A stretch of DNA of 64,000 nt, taken from Liquidambar formosana. Its lineage: Eukaryota; Streptophyta; Magnoliopsida; Saxifragales; Altingiaceae. The stretch is from the NCBI GenBank assembly GCA_039720395.1, contig CM077827.1:23154375-23218374 (forward strand), in the 5' to 3' direction. The notes below the pieces were generated by a model. The model saw only the letters and a list, made by a program, of their open reading frames with translations, searched no databases and was not told where the DNA came from. Below are positions 11,377-23,692 of this stretch, in pieces. Numbering within the stretch: position 1 is the first letter of the stretch; the number at the start of each line of letters is the position of its first letter. The position numbers were made by a program, and so were the translations under genes.

Positions 11377-14300
11377 ATGGCGAGATTTTCGATGCCCTTC
11401 GTGGGTTTTATGCTCCTGTGCTGTTGGGCAGCTGTTATAGAAGCAGAGTACATGAAATACAAAGACCCCAAAAACCCAGTGAGCGTTCGAATCAAAGACC
11501 TCATGCGCCGAATGACACTCGAGGAAAAGATTGGTCAGATGACGCAGATCGAGCGCAAAGACTCATCCGCCGATGTCATGAAGAAGTATTTCATTGGTAT
11601 ATATATATATATAACTCAACAATCTCTAAAATTTTTCCCATTTCTGTCATATATAGATAATAAATGTTGGGTGAATGATGTGGGTTTTGGACAGGGAGTG
11701 TATTGAGTGGTGGAGGGAGTGTACCAGCTCCCAAGGCTTCGGCCGAGAGTTGGGTGAATATGGTGAATGAGCTCCAAAAGGGTGCGGTCTCGACCCGTCT
11801 TGGGATTCCGATGATTTACGGGATTGATGCCATCCATGGTAACAACAATGTCTATAAGGCCACCATTTTCCCTCACAATATTGGGCTTGGAGTTACCAGG
11901 CAAGTATTTTGTATCTAGTATCAGATATGTTCTTTATTTGGCTTTCATTGATCTATAACTGGGTTAGTAGTTGACTGTAAAATACATGTCCAATAATTTC
12001 TAGCACCCGCAATACGTTTTGTTAACTTGTGTTCTTTGCTCGCTTGGTTCTTGAGTGCATTGGCTTGAAGAAATTGTATCCGAAATGTCTCTAATGCGTC
12101 AGCGACCGCTTTATCAAATCACCTCCTTTGAGTAGTGAAAGTTCTAATTCTGAAATTTTTTCCGCAGACGTGAGATTTGTTTTTTAGATTTTATTCTTTG
12201 ACTATTTTGATTTTGATCAAATCAATGAATTCTTAATAGATTCAATGAATTCTTACATAAAGTTTTCAGTGGTTCAGAATGTCACATCAAGGTTTTGGGA
12301 TTTGTCATCGACAGTCTAGGGTGAAAATAGTTGGGAAAACTGATATTGGAAACTTTGGATGTGGGGTTCCAGTCTGTAGTTGAGTTCTTAACTTTTGAGC
12401 CTCAAAGCCCTGTCAAACATTCAATTGAAAATTTGAACATTTGAATAATATGATGTGATTTCTCGGTTCTCATTGAGAATATTTTAATCGTCTCTTGGAT
12501 TTAACGGCTTCTGTGTTTTTTTATTTTATTTTTAATTTATTTTTAATATCTGCTATGGCCAAACTATGGTTTCGCAATCTGCTTAGGTTGTAATTTTATA
12601 TAACTTCTATTGTCAATCAGGGATCCTGAACTTGTCAAGCAGATTGGAGCTGCAACTGCTCTTGAAGTTAGAGCTACAGGGATTCCTTACGCTTTTGCTC
12701 CATGTATTGCGGTAACTATGCCTTTCAACCCAGTTAATTCATATAATTTTAAGAAGACCTCAACTTTGAGAAATTTTAATTTGTTTCCCGTTTGATACTT
12801 CTATGTCCGCAGGTCTGCAGAGATCCAAGATGGGGTCGGTGCTATGAAAGCTATAGTGAAGATCATAGGATTGTTCAAGCAATGACAGAGATCATACCTG
12901 GTTTACAAGGAGACATCCCCCCTAATTCTCACAAGGGTGTTCCCTATGTTGCTGGAAAGTAAGAGACTTAACAATGAGATATTCAAATCCTTTGAATAGT
13001 TTTAGAGAAACTCTTTTACCAGAATATCTGTTTGTTGTGTGTTAATGACATGGGCTGGAGCTCACATGACTTTGAGTTCATGTTTAATGTTGATTAGTTT
13101 CAAAAATTCAAACTCACATGAGCTTCAGGATATGTCTAAAGTTGATTGGTTTCAATTCAATTGATACAAATTGGTTGTTAGCCAATACACTCTTGACACT
13201 TATTCGAGCTCGCATCAGATCGGTTCTTTTCATATGACGACAAAAAGAATGTATCAAATTGCAATACGTGATGGCATAAAAGACCTTGCATTATTTGAAT
13301 TTAGATGGTGTAAAGGGTATGTAAAGGGTAGGTAAACATCCTTTTAATATATCACTTTTAGTGTCACATGATGTAAGGGAAACTTCTGTTGGACATATTT
13401 GGGTAAGCCATGTGGAAGGCATTAGTGGTGGGCCATGTAGTACTCTATTATAGAGACTGAGAAATGACAAAAACAATGAAGGTGGGCATCCCCCCCAGAT
13501 TCCCATGTTCAAGCCTCACAAATTGACTAAGTCGGTTGAATAGTAATTTTCTGTTTGATTTCGTAGAAAGTTTTTTGAGACAAGTCTTCAATATATTCAA
13601 AAACAAATGAATGTTTACATCGGATTTTGTAGAAAGTTTGTTTTTCCCTTTCAGTTGCTGAAAAATTCACTCAATAAGAAAAAGGTTCCTAGCTGGATAA
13701 TTTGTCCTCATTTATATGTTTATTCACATCAAGAAGCCAAGTTTTCAATTAAGAATATTAAGTTTACATGTTATGAGGTGGCATGAATAGATTGGATACT
13801 GGGGAAAACCAATACCCATGATTACTTTTTATTTTGGCTAGGAACAAGGTTGCAGCTTGTGCGAAGCACTATGTGGGAGATGGTGGTACGACCAAGGGTA
13901 TCAATGAGAACGATACTGTGATAGACATGAATGGGTTGCTTAGCATCCACATGCCTGCATACTATAACTCCATCAGCAAGGGAGTTGCAACAGTTATGGT
14001 ATCTTATTCAAGCTGGAATGGAAAGAAAATGCACACCAACACTGATCTTATCACTGGATTCCTCAAGAACAAGCTCAAGTTTAGGGTAAGTGAAAATCAA
14101 TTTAATAAATTTAAGTGAAAATCAATTTAATAAATTATCAAACATGGTTCTCATTGTTGCATTGAAATGGAGCAGTGAAGGTGCTAGGCATAACATGTCT
14201 CCATGGATGTATTTCAGGGTTTCGTCATATCAGATTGGCAGGGTATTGATAGGGTCACATCTCCACCAGGTGCAAACTATTCAAATTCTGTTCAAGCTGG

Positions 14301-15630
14301 GGTTAATGCTGGACTTGATATGGTTAGTCGAAATTCAGTGTTATGTAGTATTTAGCTATTCAGCATGTAAAATGATCTGTATGCTATAATGTGCTATAAG
14401 TCAAATTGAATTATTAAAATGCAGGTCAATGTGTCTTACTCTCACAATTGTAATGATTTTTTTTTCCTTTTCATCTAATATATTTGTTCTTGGTTTGTTG
14501 CAGGTCATGCTTCCTTTTAACTTTACAGAGTTCATTGATGATCTAACCTTCCACGTGAAGAACAATATTGTCCCCATGAGCAGGATCAATGATGCTGTAA
14601 AGAGGATCTTGAGGGTTAAGTTCATCATGGGTCTCTTTGAGAACCCACTGGCTGATACCAGCCTGGTCAACCAGCTTGGTAGCAAGGTCTGTTAGTCACT
14701 CCCTATTATCAAGATAAATTAAGTACTCTTGTCAATTTTTGTCATGCAGAAAAAAAATGCCCCTTTGTTCTAATAATGCACTGCACCTTGAACAGGAGCA
14801 TAGAGAGCTGGCAAGGAAAGCTGTGAGGAAATCACTTGTGCTTCTTAAGAATGGTAAGTCCAGTGATAAGCCATTGCTTCCCCTTCCCAAGAAAGCACCA
14901 AAGATACTAGTAGCAGGAACTCATGCTGACAACTTGGGAAATCAATGTGGAGGCTGGACAATTGAGTGGCAGGGTCTTGGTGGCAATGACCTCACAATAG
15001 GTATGTATTTTTAAGCTTAATTTATAAGACTTAAGTTTTAATATATGAAATTCATCATTTTCTTGCAATAATCTGTCAGAATATATTTAACATCTTTTAG
15101 TTACTACAATTGAATTGATGGAAGTACCATTTTCATAAACAGGTACCACAATCTTAACAGCAGTGAAAAATACGGTTGATTCTAGCACCCAAGTTGTATA
15201 CAGCGAGAACCCTGACGCAGACTTCGTTAAATCTAACAAATTCTCATACGCCATTGTTGTTGTGGGTGAGCCCCCGTATTCAGAAACAGATGGTGATAGT
15301 TTGAAGCTGACAATACCTGAACCTGGCCTAAGCACTATCACCAATGTGTGTGGGGCTATCAAATGTGTTGTTGTTATTGTCTCTGGCCGCCCTGTTGTGA
15401 TCGAGCCCTATGTTGCAACCATAGATGCACTTGTTGCTGCTTGGCTTCCTGGAACTGAAGGCCAGGGTGTTGCTGACGTTCTATTTGGTGATTATGGATT
15501 CACTGGTAAGCTTGCACGTACTTGGTTCAAGACCGTTGATCAGCTCCCAATGAATGTTGGTGACCCGCATTATGACCCTCTGTATCCCTTTGGATTTGGT
15601 CTCACAACTAAACCTACCAAAGAGAACTAA
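11377..15630 (+). CDS. GH3 beta-glucosidase / beta-D-glucan exohydrolase, nine exons
   Basis: A secreted family-3 glycoside hydrolase that removes glucose from beta-glucans and beta-oligoglucosides in the cell wall. Exons with intact frame: 11377-11596, 11695-11899, 12621-12711, 12813-12958, 13842-14085, 14218-14322, 14504-14686, 14796-15000, 15143-15630. They sum to 1887 bases, 628 residues, the normal length for plant exohydrolases of this class. Residues 1-24 form a signal peptide ending near EAEY. Landmarks: GIDAIHG with substrate-binding Asp118; [14 protein letters not shown] at 229-234; the nucleophile Asp308 in [14 protein letters not shown] at 452-458; the likely acid/base Glu514 in [11 protein letters not shown]-terminal YPFGFGL. 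Introns are GT-AG except intron 2, which begins GC. No stops or frameshifts. The family is certain; substrate preference is not readable. Confidence 0.96.
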
Positions 15631-16305
15631 AATTCTGTTTGGCGTGGTTGATTTATATCCAGGTAAAATTTCATTTTTAAATTCCTTCCCCCTGGAGGAG
15701 TTTCGGGTAGTGTCTTGTTTGAGGCTCCTACCAAATAGAATAGCAAAGAGGGAGGGTTTGTTAAACGATATCAATTAAACACCTACTGTTGTCTTTGAGA
15801 TTAATTATTTGAGAGATCAAATAGAATGACTCAAAATGAGTGCATGGAAAATTATAAAAATTCTGAGTTGGTTATGATGCAGGATGCATTTATTTGATAA
15901 AAGGCTGACATGGGCTTTGCCTGTTGCTCTGGTGTGATTCATGATCACCATCTAATCCATCATTCAAATTTCTTCCCTATCATTTTATGGTAGGATAGTG
16001 GCCTACCATGGTCGTGATGGGTGATCCACTTCTGATGATCAGCATTTCAAATGAAATAATAATGTTGTGAAGATTTGGTTTTTCAAGTTTAAGGCAACGT
16101 GTCTGTGTGTGTGTATGTATATGTGTGTTTATGCATATGCTTGGTTAGAAGGAGATCGCATGGTCAACTCATAAATCCAAATATTGTAGAAAGAGTCATC
16201 AATTGTAATAAAAAATAACGGTCCCCTAAAATTTATGTCAGGTAAGTTTAAAATGAAACATTCAAAGCAGCCTCATCACAAGTGATCCTCAACTCTGTTT
16301 GACTC
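15631..16305 (+). other. 3' flank of the GH3 gene
   Basis: The sequence after the TAA at 15628-15630 should contain the 3' UTR. No canonical AATAAA stands out; AAATAATAATG at about 16053 is a possible weak signal. A TG-rich run (gtgtctgtgtgtgtgtatgt) lies at about 16100. No other gene is visible. Confidence 0.4.
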
Positions 16306-16844
16306 TTAACGGTGCTGCGTTTGGTATGGAATGAAATGAAAATAGAATAAAGTTGGGAATGGAATGGAAAAGAGAAAGAAAAGAATCGTTATTCTCAATA
16401 GCCATTTCATGCCTTTGTTTGGTGTACTTAAGGAAAGAAATAGGCATTCCCAATACAATCAATTAAATTAATAATTTTTATTATCTCTCCCTCTCACTGT
16501 GACTTTTGTTTCACTTCTCCTGAACAGCCCCACCCTTTCCGTGGCCATTTCATGAACACAGCCCCTCCACAAATTTAACTCCCAAAATCATCCATATACC
16601 CACAATTCTAATACCTCAAAAATGTTCTTTGCATTTTTTTTATCATCATCTCACAGCAAAACAAAAAATTATTAAAAAAAAAAAAAAAAAAAAAAATCTA
16701 TCATTATCTTCATCGTCCCATAACCATTCAACCACGGGGTTTTTTTTTTTTTTTTTTTCAACCATCATCTTCAAAATCCCATACCCATTTACCCAACACC
16801 CACACCACCACAAGATGCTTTATGTGTTGTAGATCCGGGAGGTA

Positions 16845-17060
16845 TGGTGTATTTCTGGGAGGAGATGAGGACAGGGACGGCGACGGGGATGATGACCGCG
16901 TTTGCAGGAGCCGACGGCGACGAGGACCATGACGGGAATGGTGATCGGGACGGCAACGGCGCTGGGGATGAGGACTACGATGGCGATGGCAATGAGGCCG
17001 GCGACGGCGATGGTGATGGCGACGACGACGAGGAGGAGGAGGAGCAATCTGGGTGTGGTT
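16845..17060. other. GC-rich block inside the TIR element
   Basis: About 210 bases are strikingly GC-rich against an AT-rich background and are built of imperfect 6-base steps (GACGGN/GATGGN). On the plus strand this gives an open frame of alternating Gly and Asp ending in a Glu run; on the minus strand, a hydrophobic Val/Ile/Ala-rich frame. It may be a captured gene fragment or a hexanucleotide-type minisatellite. No family is recognisable in either frame and I do not call a protein. Confidence 0.5.
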
Positions 17061-17078
17061 TATTGGTCTGAAGTGATT

Positions 17079-17126
<48 letters not shown>

Positions 17127-17138
17127 GGGGGGGGGGGA
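17079..17138 (+). repeat. (GA)n followed by poly-G
   Basis: A GA run of about 17 units passes directly into about 23 consecutive G with few interruptions. Long G homopolymers are rare in plant nuclear DNA and are error-prone in assembly, so exact length is uncertain. Confidence 0.9.
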
Positions 17139-17465
17139 GGAGGAGAGGGAGATGATAGAAGGAAGAGAAAGCTTTCTCAATTGCAGAAGAAGCAAAAACC
17201 TTCTTCCCTCCGAAGCTCTATCCATCAAGAGAGAGAAAAGATATGTCACGGGTAGGGACCACTATGTTTCATTAATTCTCCATGGCTGGAATTAAGCATT
17301 CCTTTCTGTTATGGGAGGGATGCTCATTCCTTTAAAAGGGAATAAAGAGGTGTAAAGGAATAGGCATTCTTTTCCACGAGCTTGCCATACAGTCAGTCTT
17401 TTTTCACCAATGGAATGAGTATTCCATTCCATCCCCTAAACCCACGTAACCAAACACAGCCTTAG

Positions 17466-17912
17466 ATAGAGCAAGGGGGAAGGAATAAAATTGTTTATTA
17501 AAAAAAGGCAGAGATACTATTTCCATTCCCACAAAAAAAAAAAAAAGGAGCTCCCACACTCTAAGATGACTTAAGAAAAGAAACCGATTTTTTAAGAAAA
17601 ATGAAGCATTTTCATTCCTTTTCCCTCTTATTTTCTAAAATTCAAACTGTGCATAAATTTCCTCCAAATTTCTGACGCAATGAAAATTTGAATTCAAGCA
17701 AGTGCAGTGAAAGTCTATAAGTTTTCAAGTGGCATTACAAGAAGTGTTAAAGAATATCAGCACGTAAAAATGTAAAACAATATTGATGAATACTTGCATT
17801 GACGGAGACTGATCTATAATTCGAGAATTGACAGAATGTGGATGTAGGTGCAGCAATTTTTCTTCTTCAATTGCATATGCATTATTACCTTAGTATTTTT
17901 AGTTCTCAAGTA
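17466..17912. other. Intergenic, nothing recognised
   Basis: Mixed AT-rich sequence with a short A-tract at about 17532-17545. No gene, element end or RNA motif seen. Confidence 0.5.
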
Positions 17913-17920
17913 GTTATAAG

Positions 17921-19277
17921 TAGGGCTGCAACTTGGGTGGGTTGGGTGGCTTGAGAGGTCAACCCAAGTTTGGGAATGGCTATTGCAACCCCCCATTCCT
18001 ATAAGCCCACCCCCCATCCTTTAGGGTTTTAAGGTTTTATGCAAAATATAATAAGTTTTTATGAAAACCAGCCGTGATGTCCACTAGAAAATATCATTTT
18101 GAACAACTTTGCAGAAGAAAGTTTTTTCAAAATCTATCGTTTAAATATACTTTTTAATCATTTATAGCCTTTATTTCATTTTTTGCCAAAAAGTCTACCT
18201 AAACGATAAATTTTGAAAAAACTTTTTTCTGCAAAGTTGTTCAAAATGATGTTTTTAGTGGACATCACGGCCGGTTTTCATAAAAACTTTTTATATTTTA
18301 CATAAAACCTTAAAAACCTAAAGGATGGGGGGTGGGCTTATAGGAATGGGGGGTTGCAATAGCCGTTCCCCCCAAGTTTAACCCTAAGTGTAAATCTTTA
18401 TTGCCAAACCCAACCCAACCCATACTTTGGGTTGAATATTCCTAGCCCAGGCTCAACCAGTGCTTGGGTTGGGCGAGCACGGGTTACATGGGTTGAGCGG
18501 GTTAGCTTATTAATTTCATTTTTTATTTTTCATCTTTTGTAATCTTGCTTCAATAAAACAAAAATGCATTGTTGCATATGCCTACAAATCTTTATAATCT
18601 AAACTCAATTGATTAACCTGCTTTAATAAAATCGACGACGTTACTCGTTAGTAGCTAATAGGGATTGAGGAAAGAAGAGAGAAGTGGTGGCAAAGTGCTC
18701 TGATGCCAAAATGATAAGAACTAACTTAGAAAAATAAGAAAAATTGACATTCATGGACACTTATTTAAAGAACCTTTTAGGTCAAACATAGATTATAATC
18801 CCATTATTCTATTAGATTTTACGGATTTTTTTTTCTTTTTCTTTTTCTTGCTAAGAGAGGAGATTTTATAGCTATTAAACGCTAGGTTAGGGCTAACAAT
18901 CTAAATAAAGCTCCCTTTTTAATCCCAAAAAAAAAAAAAACAATAAAAGGTAATTTGGCTGCACATCTTTCTCCAGCAGATTACACATCTTCCTCCAGCA
19001 ATTTCTCATACAACCTCCTATGTCCACACCAAATGACCAATAGTTAAAACCATATGATGTCATATTTAATGCATATAAAAATATTTTTAAAAAATATATA
19101 TTATATAGGTCGGGTTCGGGTTAACCAACCCCCTTCCCAAGCCTAACCCGATTTAAATTGGGTTGATATTTTCCAACCCAAGCCCAACCCAATGTCTGAA
19201 AACTATTTGTCCAACCCGTTTATTGATTGGGTTGGGTTTGGGTTGGGCGGGCTCAACCCACCCAAGTTGCAGCCCTA
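17921..19277. mobile_element. Non-autonomous hAT-type element, TSD GTTATAAG
   Basis: Terminal inverted repeats begin TAGGGCTGCAACTTGGGTGG on both ends. An exact 8-bp target duplication, GTTATAAG, flanks them (17913-17920 and 19278-19285). Eight-base duplications and TAGGG-type ends are typical of hAT transposons. Repeated short phrases GGGTTGGG / CCCAACCC fill both subterminal zones (about 17935-17965, 18390-18500, 19100-19260), which is usual for transposase-binding regions. No hAT transposase is encoded. It contains a nested foldback element at 17972-18370. Confidence 0.9.
17972..18370. mobile_element. Mutator-type foldback MITE nested in the hAT element
   Basis: The left end GGGAATGGCTATTGCAACCC and the right end, on the other strand, GGGAACGGCTATTGCAACCC start inverted repeats of roughly 170 bp that leave a short AT-rich loop. 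The 9-bp sequence CCCAAGTTT flanks it exactly (17963-17971 and 18371-18379). Nine-base duplications plus very long TIRs point to the Mutator superfamily. Arms such as TTTTGAACAACTTTGCAGAA match the element at 6581-7011. It has no coding capacity. Confidence 0.88.
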
Positions 19278-19456
19278 GTTATAAGGGTAACTTGGGTATT
19301 TTAAAAAGGGAGACAAATGAGAGATCAAAGGCTTTCCAATCGCTTTCTATAAGGGCATTAAAAAAAATAAAAATAAAAAAATAAAAAAAAATTACTATTG
19401 ACGAGGCAATGACACCTTTTGTTCTAAAAATAGATTTGCCCTTTTTAATATGTAAG

Positions 19457-19892
19457 AACACCTTTAGCAGTGAGTTATATAACCTATGCTATTACTATAT
19501 TTGCTATGTTAATTCGCTTTTTATTTCTCAACAACCAAACACACTAGTAATTGTGAAAAATATAATATTTCTCTTCCATTTCTCTTCCAAAATTTTCTTT
19601 GTAACCAAACAATCTGTAAATAAATACAATATTTTAAAAATAATACTAAAATCTTATTTATAAAAAAAGTAGAAAGCATACCATTTTTTTTTAAATTTTT
19701 ATTTTTATTTTGTTGGAACAATGGAAGTTGGAAGATGGTAGTTGGTAGTTTATAAAAAAATAGAAGGAACTGAGGTTGTGGCAAAAAATAGCACACTATG
19801 TCATTTGCGTCATTGGAGCACCTTGCACTGTAGCATGTGCTAAAATAATAATAGCACAGGTAATTTAGCTCACATCACTAGAGATGCTCTAA
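19457..19892. mobile_element. MITE with GAGCATCTC-like end
   Basis: The right end on the minus strand reads AGAGCATCTCTAGTGATGTG, and the left end carries a diverged counterpart, AACACCTTTAGCAGTGAG. Both continue into ATTACCTGTGCTATTATTAT / AACCTATGCTATTACTATAT. Internal phrases (tttggttacaaagaaaattttggaag on the minus strand) match the remnant at 49-260, so both belong to one dispersed family. A short flanking segment (aataataatagcacaggta...) is repeated just outside at about 19938-19974, perhaps from aberrant transposition or a second insertion. No ORF of note. Confidence 0.6.
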
Positions 19893-20717
19893 CATTAGTG
19901 AGCAAGGATCCTTTTCATTGCAATGGACGGTCCATTGAAATAATAATAGCACAGGTAATTTAGCTCACATCACTGAGTTCCACATGTTTTGGTAGGTCCC
20001 ATATGGTTGGATCCCATATGGTATGAGTGGTCTAAGTTTTACTGGACTATCCATTAAATGGAGAGAATCTCTTCCCAACATTAGTTATGTTTGTTTGTTT
20101 GTTTGTTTTCCCGAACTTTAAAATATGATAACTTTCATTTTATATGTCTATTTTTGACAAAATTTATATTTTTTGAATCTACTTATTGAGATGTTCGAAT
20201 CAAAACCCATGATGAATATGACATTTATGTTCTTAGAAAAATTAGTGAAATTTCATTGCTCGCGAACAAAGAAATTTCTTTGTTCAATGTATCTACTATC
20301 CAAACACCCTTAATGTCTTTGCATAAATAATTAATGGATGAAATTCATAGTTGTTTTGTTTTTCATTTTGGTCACATCGTTAATGTTAATATAGCATTTT
20401 GGAAACTTTATAAATTCTAATATAGTATAAGGTTGGATGTAAAGAAGTTGTCACAAAGCCACAAACTTACTATATAGTATTGCGTGTGTGATGTCTAAAT
20501 GCTTCTACATGAAAGTTATTGGGATTTTTACAGTGTGAATGGTAGTGAAAAATTGGTAGAGGACCCACATGAATGTCAAAGAGAAAGTGTTGAATGCAAT
20601 GCCCAAACTGTATTACACGCCTCAACAGAGATTTTTTTGTTGGTATTTGGATCGGGTTTTGACCCAACCCACAAGCCATGGAGTGTTCACATGGGTTAAT
20701 TGAATTAAAAGGTTGTT
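19893..20717. other. Intergenic region left of the copia element
   Basis: Holds the partial repeat at about 19938-19974 of the neighbouring MITE end and a (TTTG)n run at about 20088-20108. No gene was recognised on either strand. Confidence 0.45.
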
Positions 20718-21011
20718 TGTTGGGAACAGACATAAGATATACCCCATATATATATCTGTGTGTGGAAAACAGACGTTATGTGAAAGTATTCCAACCATTT
20801 ATTCTCTTTGTTTCATCTCTCTAGCAACCATCACCATAGCCATTGAACTTGGAGGGTGGATATTATTGGAGAGACTCTAGTAGCCTTTTCCATTGATGAG
20901 TGGGTGTGTCTTCAAAGTTCGTGATTGCGTGGGGCTTGTAATCCAAGTACAAAGATCCGATTTGTTTCTGCTGAGGTATTCCATATACCCACATTCTTAT
21001 AGTAATTTACA
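20718..21011 (+). repeat. 5' LTR of the copia element
   Basis: A 294-bp sequence starting TGTTGGGAAC and ending ATTTACA, immediately followed by a primer-binding site. A TATA-like run (atatatatct) lies at about 20742-20754. Short LTRs are usual for copia elements. No second copy exists in the window, so the pair cannot be compared for age. Confidence 0.75.
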
Positions 21012-21012
21012 T

Positions 21013-21024
21013 TGGTATCAGAGC
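21013..21024 (+). promoter_or_regulatory. Primer-binding site (initiator Met tRNA)
   Basis: TGGTATCAGAGC is the standard sequence complementary to the 3' end of initiator methionine tRNA, placed one base after the 5' LTR. It fixes the LTR end and the element's direction. Confidence 0.92.
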
Positions 21025-21933
21025 ATGTGATTACTTGTTTTCGCTCCTATGATCATTAAGAATATGATTTGCATCATACATGAGTTTTTCTTCAAAATAC
21101 AATTTTTGGGGATTATTAAATTCGTTTTAAAAAGTGGTGTTTTTTATTCAAAATTTTTTATAGGGTTTTGTTCCTCTATGTGTTAGGAACTTCCTCTAAA
21201 ATTTTATGAAAAACCGTTGTGTGTTTTGGAAGAAAAATCAAAATTTTGTTTTCTGAAACTGTGGTTTTTCAGAAACTTTGGGTCAATTTTTGATACACTT
21301 AGAGAAGTTTAAAATGTATGACATTTATATATTGCAAATTTATGTCACATGGGCTTTCCAACGACGTATTGTATGTGTAATTTGGACTTATATTGAAAGA
21401 GATATGACCATTCAAAGTTAGAGGGTTGGTAATGCGAAATTTGCGTTTTTCTGCATAACCAAAGGTTGAAGATGAACAGTACACGACTCGGCTTGGCTTG
21501 GCATATGGCACAGCTCGGCTTGAAGCATGGCTTAGCTTGGCCAAAAGGAAACAAAAAAAAAAAAAAAAAAAAAAAAAAAGGAATGAAGTCCACTGTGTGA
21601 ATAGTGGATTTCCCTTACTAAGTGTACCATTGTTTACTATAACACCAAATTTTTTTTTACTACTGTTTAGGGTTTTTTTTAAAGACACAATGGTGGACCA
21701 AGTTCCATGAGAGGCTTGAGCCATCCATTTTATATCATGGACCCCACAAAATTTTTTTATGACCATTTTTATTTATTTATTTTTTGGTCCCATGTGATGA
21801 TAGTTTTATATTTATTTCATGCACTGTTTTGGCCTAAAATAAAATAAAATTTCATTTTCTTTTTTAATTCATGCATATTAATTAGCCTAATCAATTTACA
21901 TAGTTTTATATAATGTTTTATTATTGTGATTGG

Positions 21934-21967
<34 letters not shown>

Positions 21968-22629
21968 TATAATGTGTCCTAGGTTTTTATTGACCTTAAA
22001 ACATTTCCATAGATGGAAGTGTGGTTATTCCTCCATTCATTTAACACAATTTCTATTGTTTATTGTTTATTATTTATTGTGTGAATGGTTTATGTATGGA
22101 TGGAGGCTTGACATTGGTATGTTGTTGTGCTCATGGTTGGTGTTATTTATTTATTTATTTTGTGGATGGATAAAGGTACATGTCAAATATGTTAGTGAAG
22201 TGGCATCCCCATTTATTTTTTATTAGATTATTTGTAATCAGGAATTTTGGATTTGTAATATTTGAGATGTATTATTTATTCACGGCTTTGTAAGGGGATG
22301 TGTTTCATTTTCACCAATATGTTTTAGAGGTTGCCTTGACATGATGCACCAAAATACCAAGGGTTTCAAGTGGAGCCCTTGCCTAAATATTGTGGACACA
22401 TGGATATATATGCATGATTTAATTTGTGGAATTAGAGAAGTTAAGTCCTCTATTATTTTATTCGAAATCAATTAGATGTGTTGTTCTATCTTACGTAGTG
22501 AGAGATGATTACCAGCCTCGCGAAATTTTTGATCTTGCTATGTAGGTGGGGACATCATATGCTAATTGGGTTTGTGAAATAAAATTAAAATGTGCTAATG
22601 TCAACCCTGTGCAATAAATGTAGTGAAAT
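21025..22629 (+). other. Long non-coding leader of the copia element
   Basis: About 1.6 kb separates the primer-binding site from the gag start, much longer than in most copia elements. It holds an A-tract at about 21551-21579 and a T-tract at about 21936-21966. No frame shows a recognisable domain. It may include sequence acquired by the element. Confidence 0.5.
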
Positions 22630-23692
22630 GGCCTCTAAGATTGTTGTTGCTGATCTCACCAAGGGAGAGAAATTAGATGGAACCAATTATGATATGTGGC
22701 ATAGGAAAATCTGATATTTGCTTAATGAACAAGAAGTCTTAGAGATTTTGACCACTTCTATGGTTGAACCTAAAAAGGGTGACACTGCCCAACACCGTCG
22801 TGATATAGAAGCCTATCAGGATTGGGTTAAGAAAGATCCGTGCGCGCTTTACTATGCTTAGCAATATGCACAATGATCTTATTGGAGAGTTTGAGAACTC
22901 TCTCACTGCTCGAGACATGTGGGACCAACTGAAAGTTACATATGGTACTACATCTACTACTAGGTTGCGAGTTCTCACTTTAAAGTTTGAGCAGTATACT
23001 GTGGACCTTAAACATTCTATGCCTGAACATTTGCGGGCAATGTCTGCTATGATTTGAGATTTAAAGGCTGCTGGTAATGTCTTTATTGATAAGCAGTAGG
23101 TTATAACTGTTATACGCTCTTTGCCCAAGTCATCGGGGCAAATGAAGCTTGTCCTCACCAATAGCGAGAATATTAAGACTTTTGTTGATATATCTCGTTA
23201 CCTTGAGTTAGAGGCAGAGCGCCTAGGGGCACACCATGGCACTTTCTTTGTCGCCCAAGGAGAATAGCGCCAACCATTTGGGTCTAAGTGCAAGGGACAA
23301 GGGAACAGTGTTGGGACATCTGGTAACCATGGGTCCAAGAAAGGCAATGTAGGAAAGCGCCGTAGAGGCAAGCGCAGTGGGAAAAAGGACAAGTCCAAGA
23401 TAAAGTGCTATAACTGTCAAAAGATGGGTCACTTTGCTCATGAATGCACTGAGGCAAAGAAGATAGACCTCTAACATAACTCTCTCACTACTTATGTGTG
23501 TTCATATATATTTGTTGCTCATTCTCTCCACGGTTGGATTGTAGATACAAGAGCAACTAGGCATGTAACTAGAGATCGAGTTGGGTTTGTAGATTATAGA
23601 AAGACACCTACAGGTACATAGTACGTTACTTTAGGTAATGGAACTCGAGAGGATGTTCTTGGTGTTGGTACTTATCAACTCAAGATGCGTCT
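22630..23692 (+). pseudogene. Copia gag and protease start (broken)
   Basis: The frame opens with MASKIVVADLTKGEKLDGTN, the usual copia gag start (substrate-like LDGTNYxxW motif). It continues through a gag polyprotein domain and a CCHC zinc knuckle CYNCQKMGHFAHEC at about 23408-23449. The aspartic protease begins at about 23530 with IVDTRATRHV, where the family has D-S/T-G-A: Gly is replaced by Arg. Several in-frame stops (for example at about 22712 and 23056) and frameshifts break the frame. It ends where the nested LTR element inserted. Confidence 0.85.

Larger units (their letters stand above)
16311..17461. mobile_element. TIR element with MITE-type ends
   Basis: The left end reads GGTGCTGCGTTTGGTATGGA and the right end, on the other strand, GGCTGTGTTTGGTTACGTGG. 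The outer 15 or so bases are related, and both sides continue into GGAATGGAATG-like phrases. TTA lies just outside each end (16306-16308 and 17462-17464), although two bases separate it from the left repeat. That would suit a PIF/Harbinger-type element with a 3-bp TTA duplication. No transposase is encoded. The interior holds A/T tracts, an unusual GC-rich block and a GA/G microsatellite, described separately. Confidence 0.5.

Noticed and set aside
16844..17255. Gly/Asp-rich or Arg/His-rich proteins
   Set aside because: All frames of a low-complexity period-6 block are open; no domain, start context or splice support.
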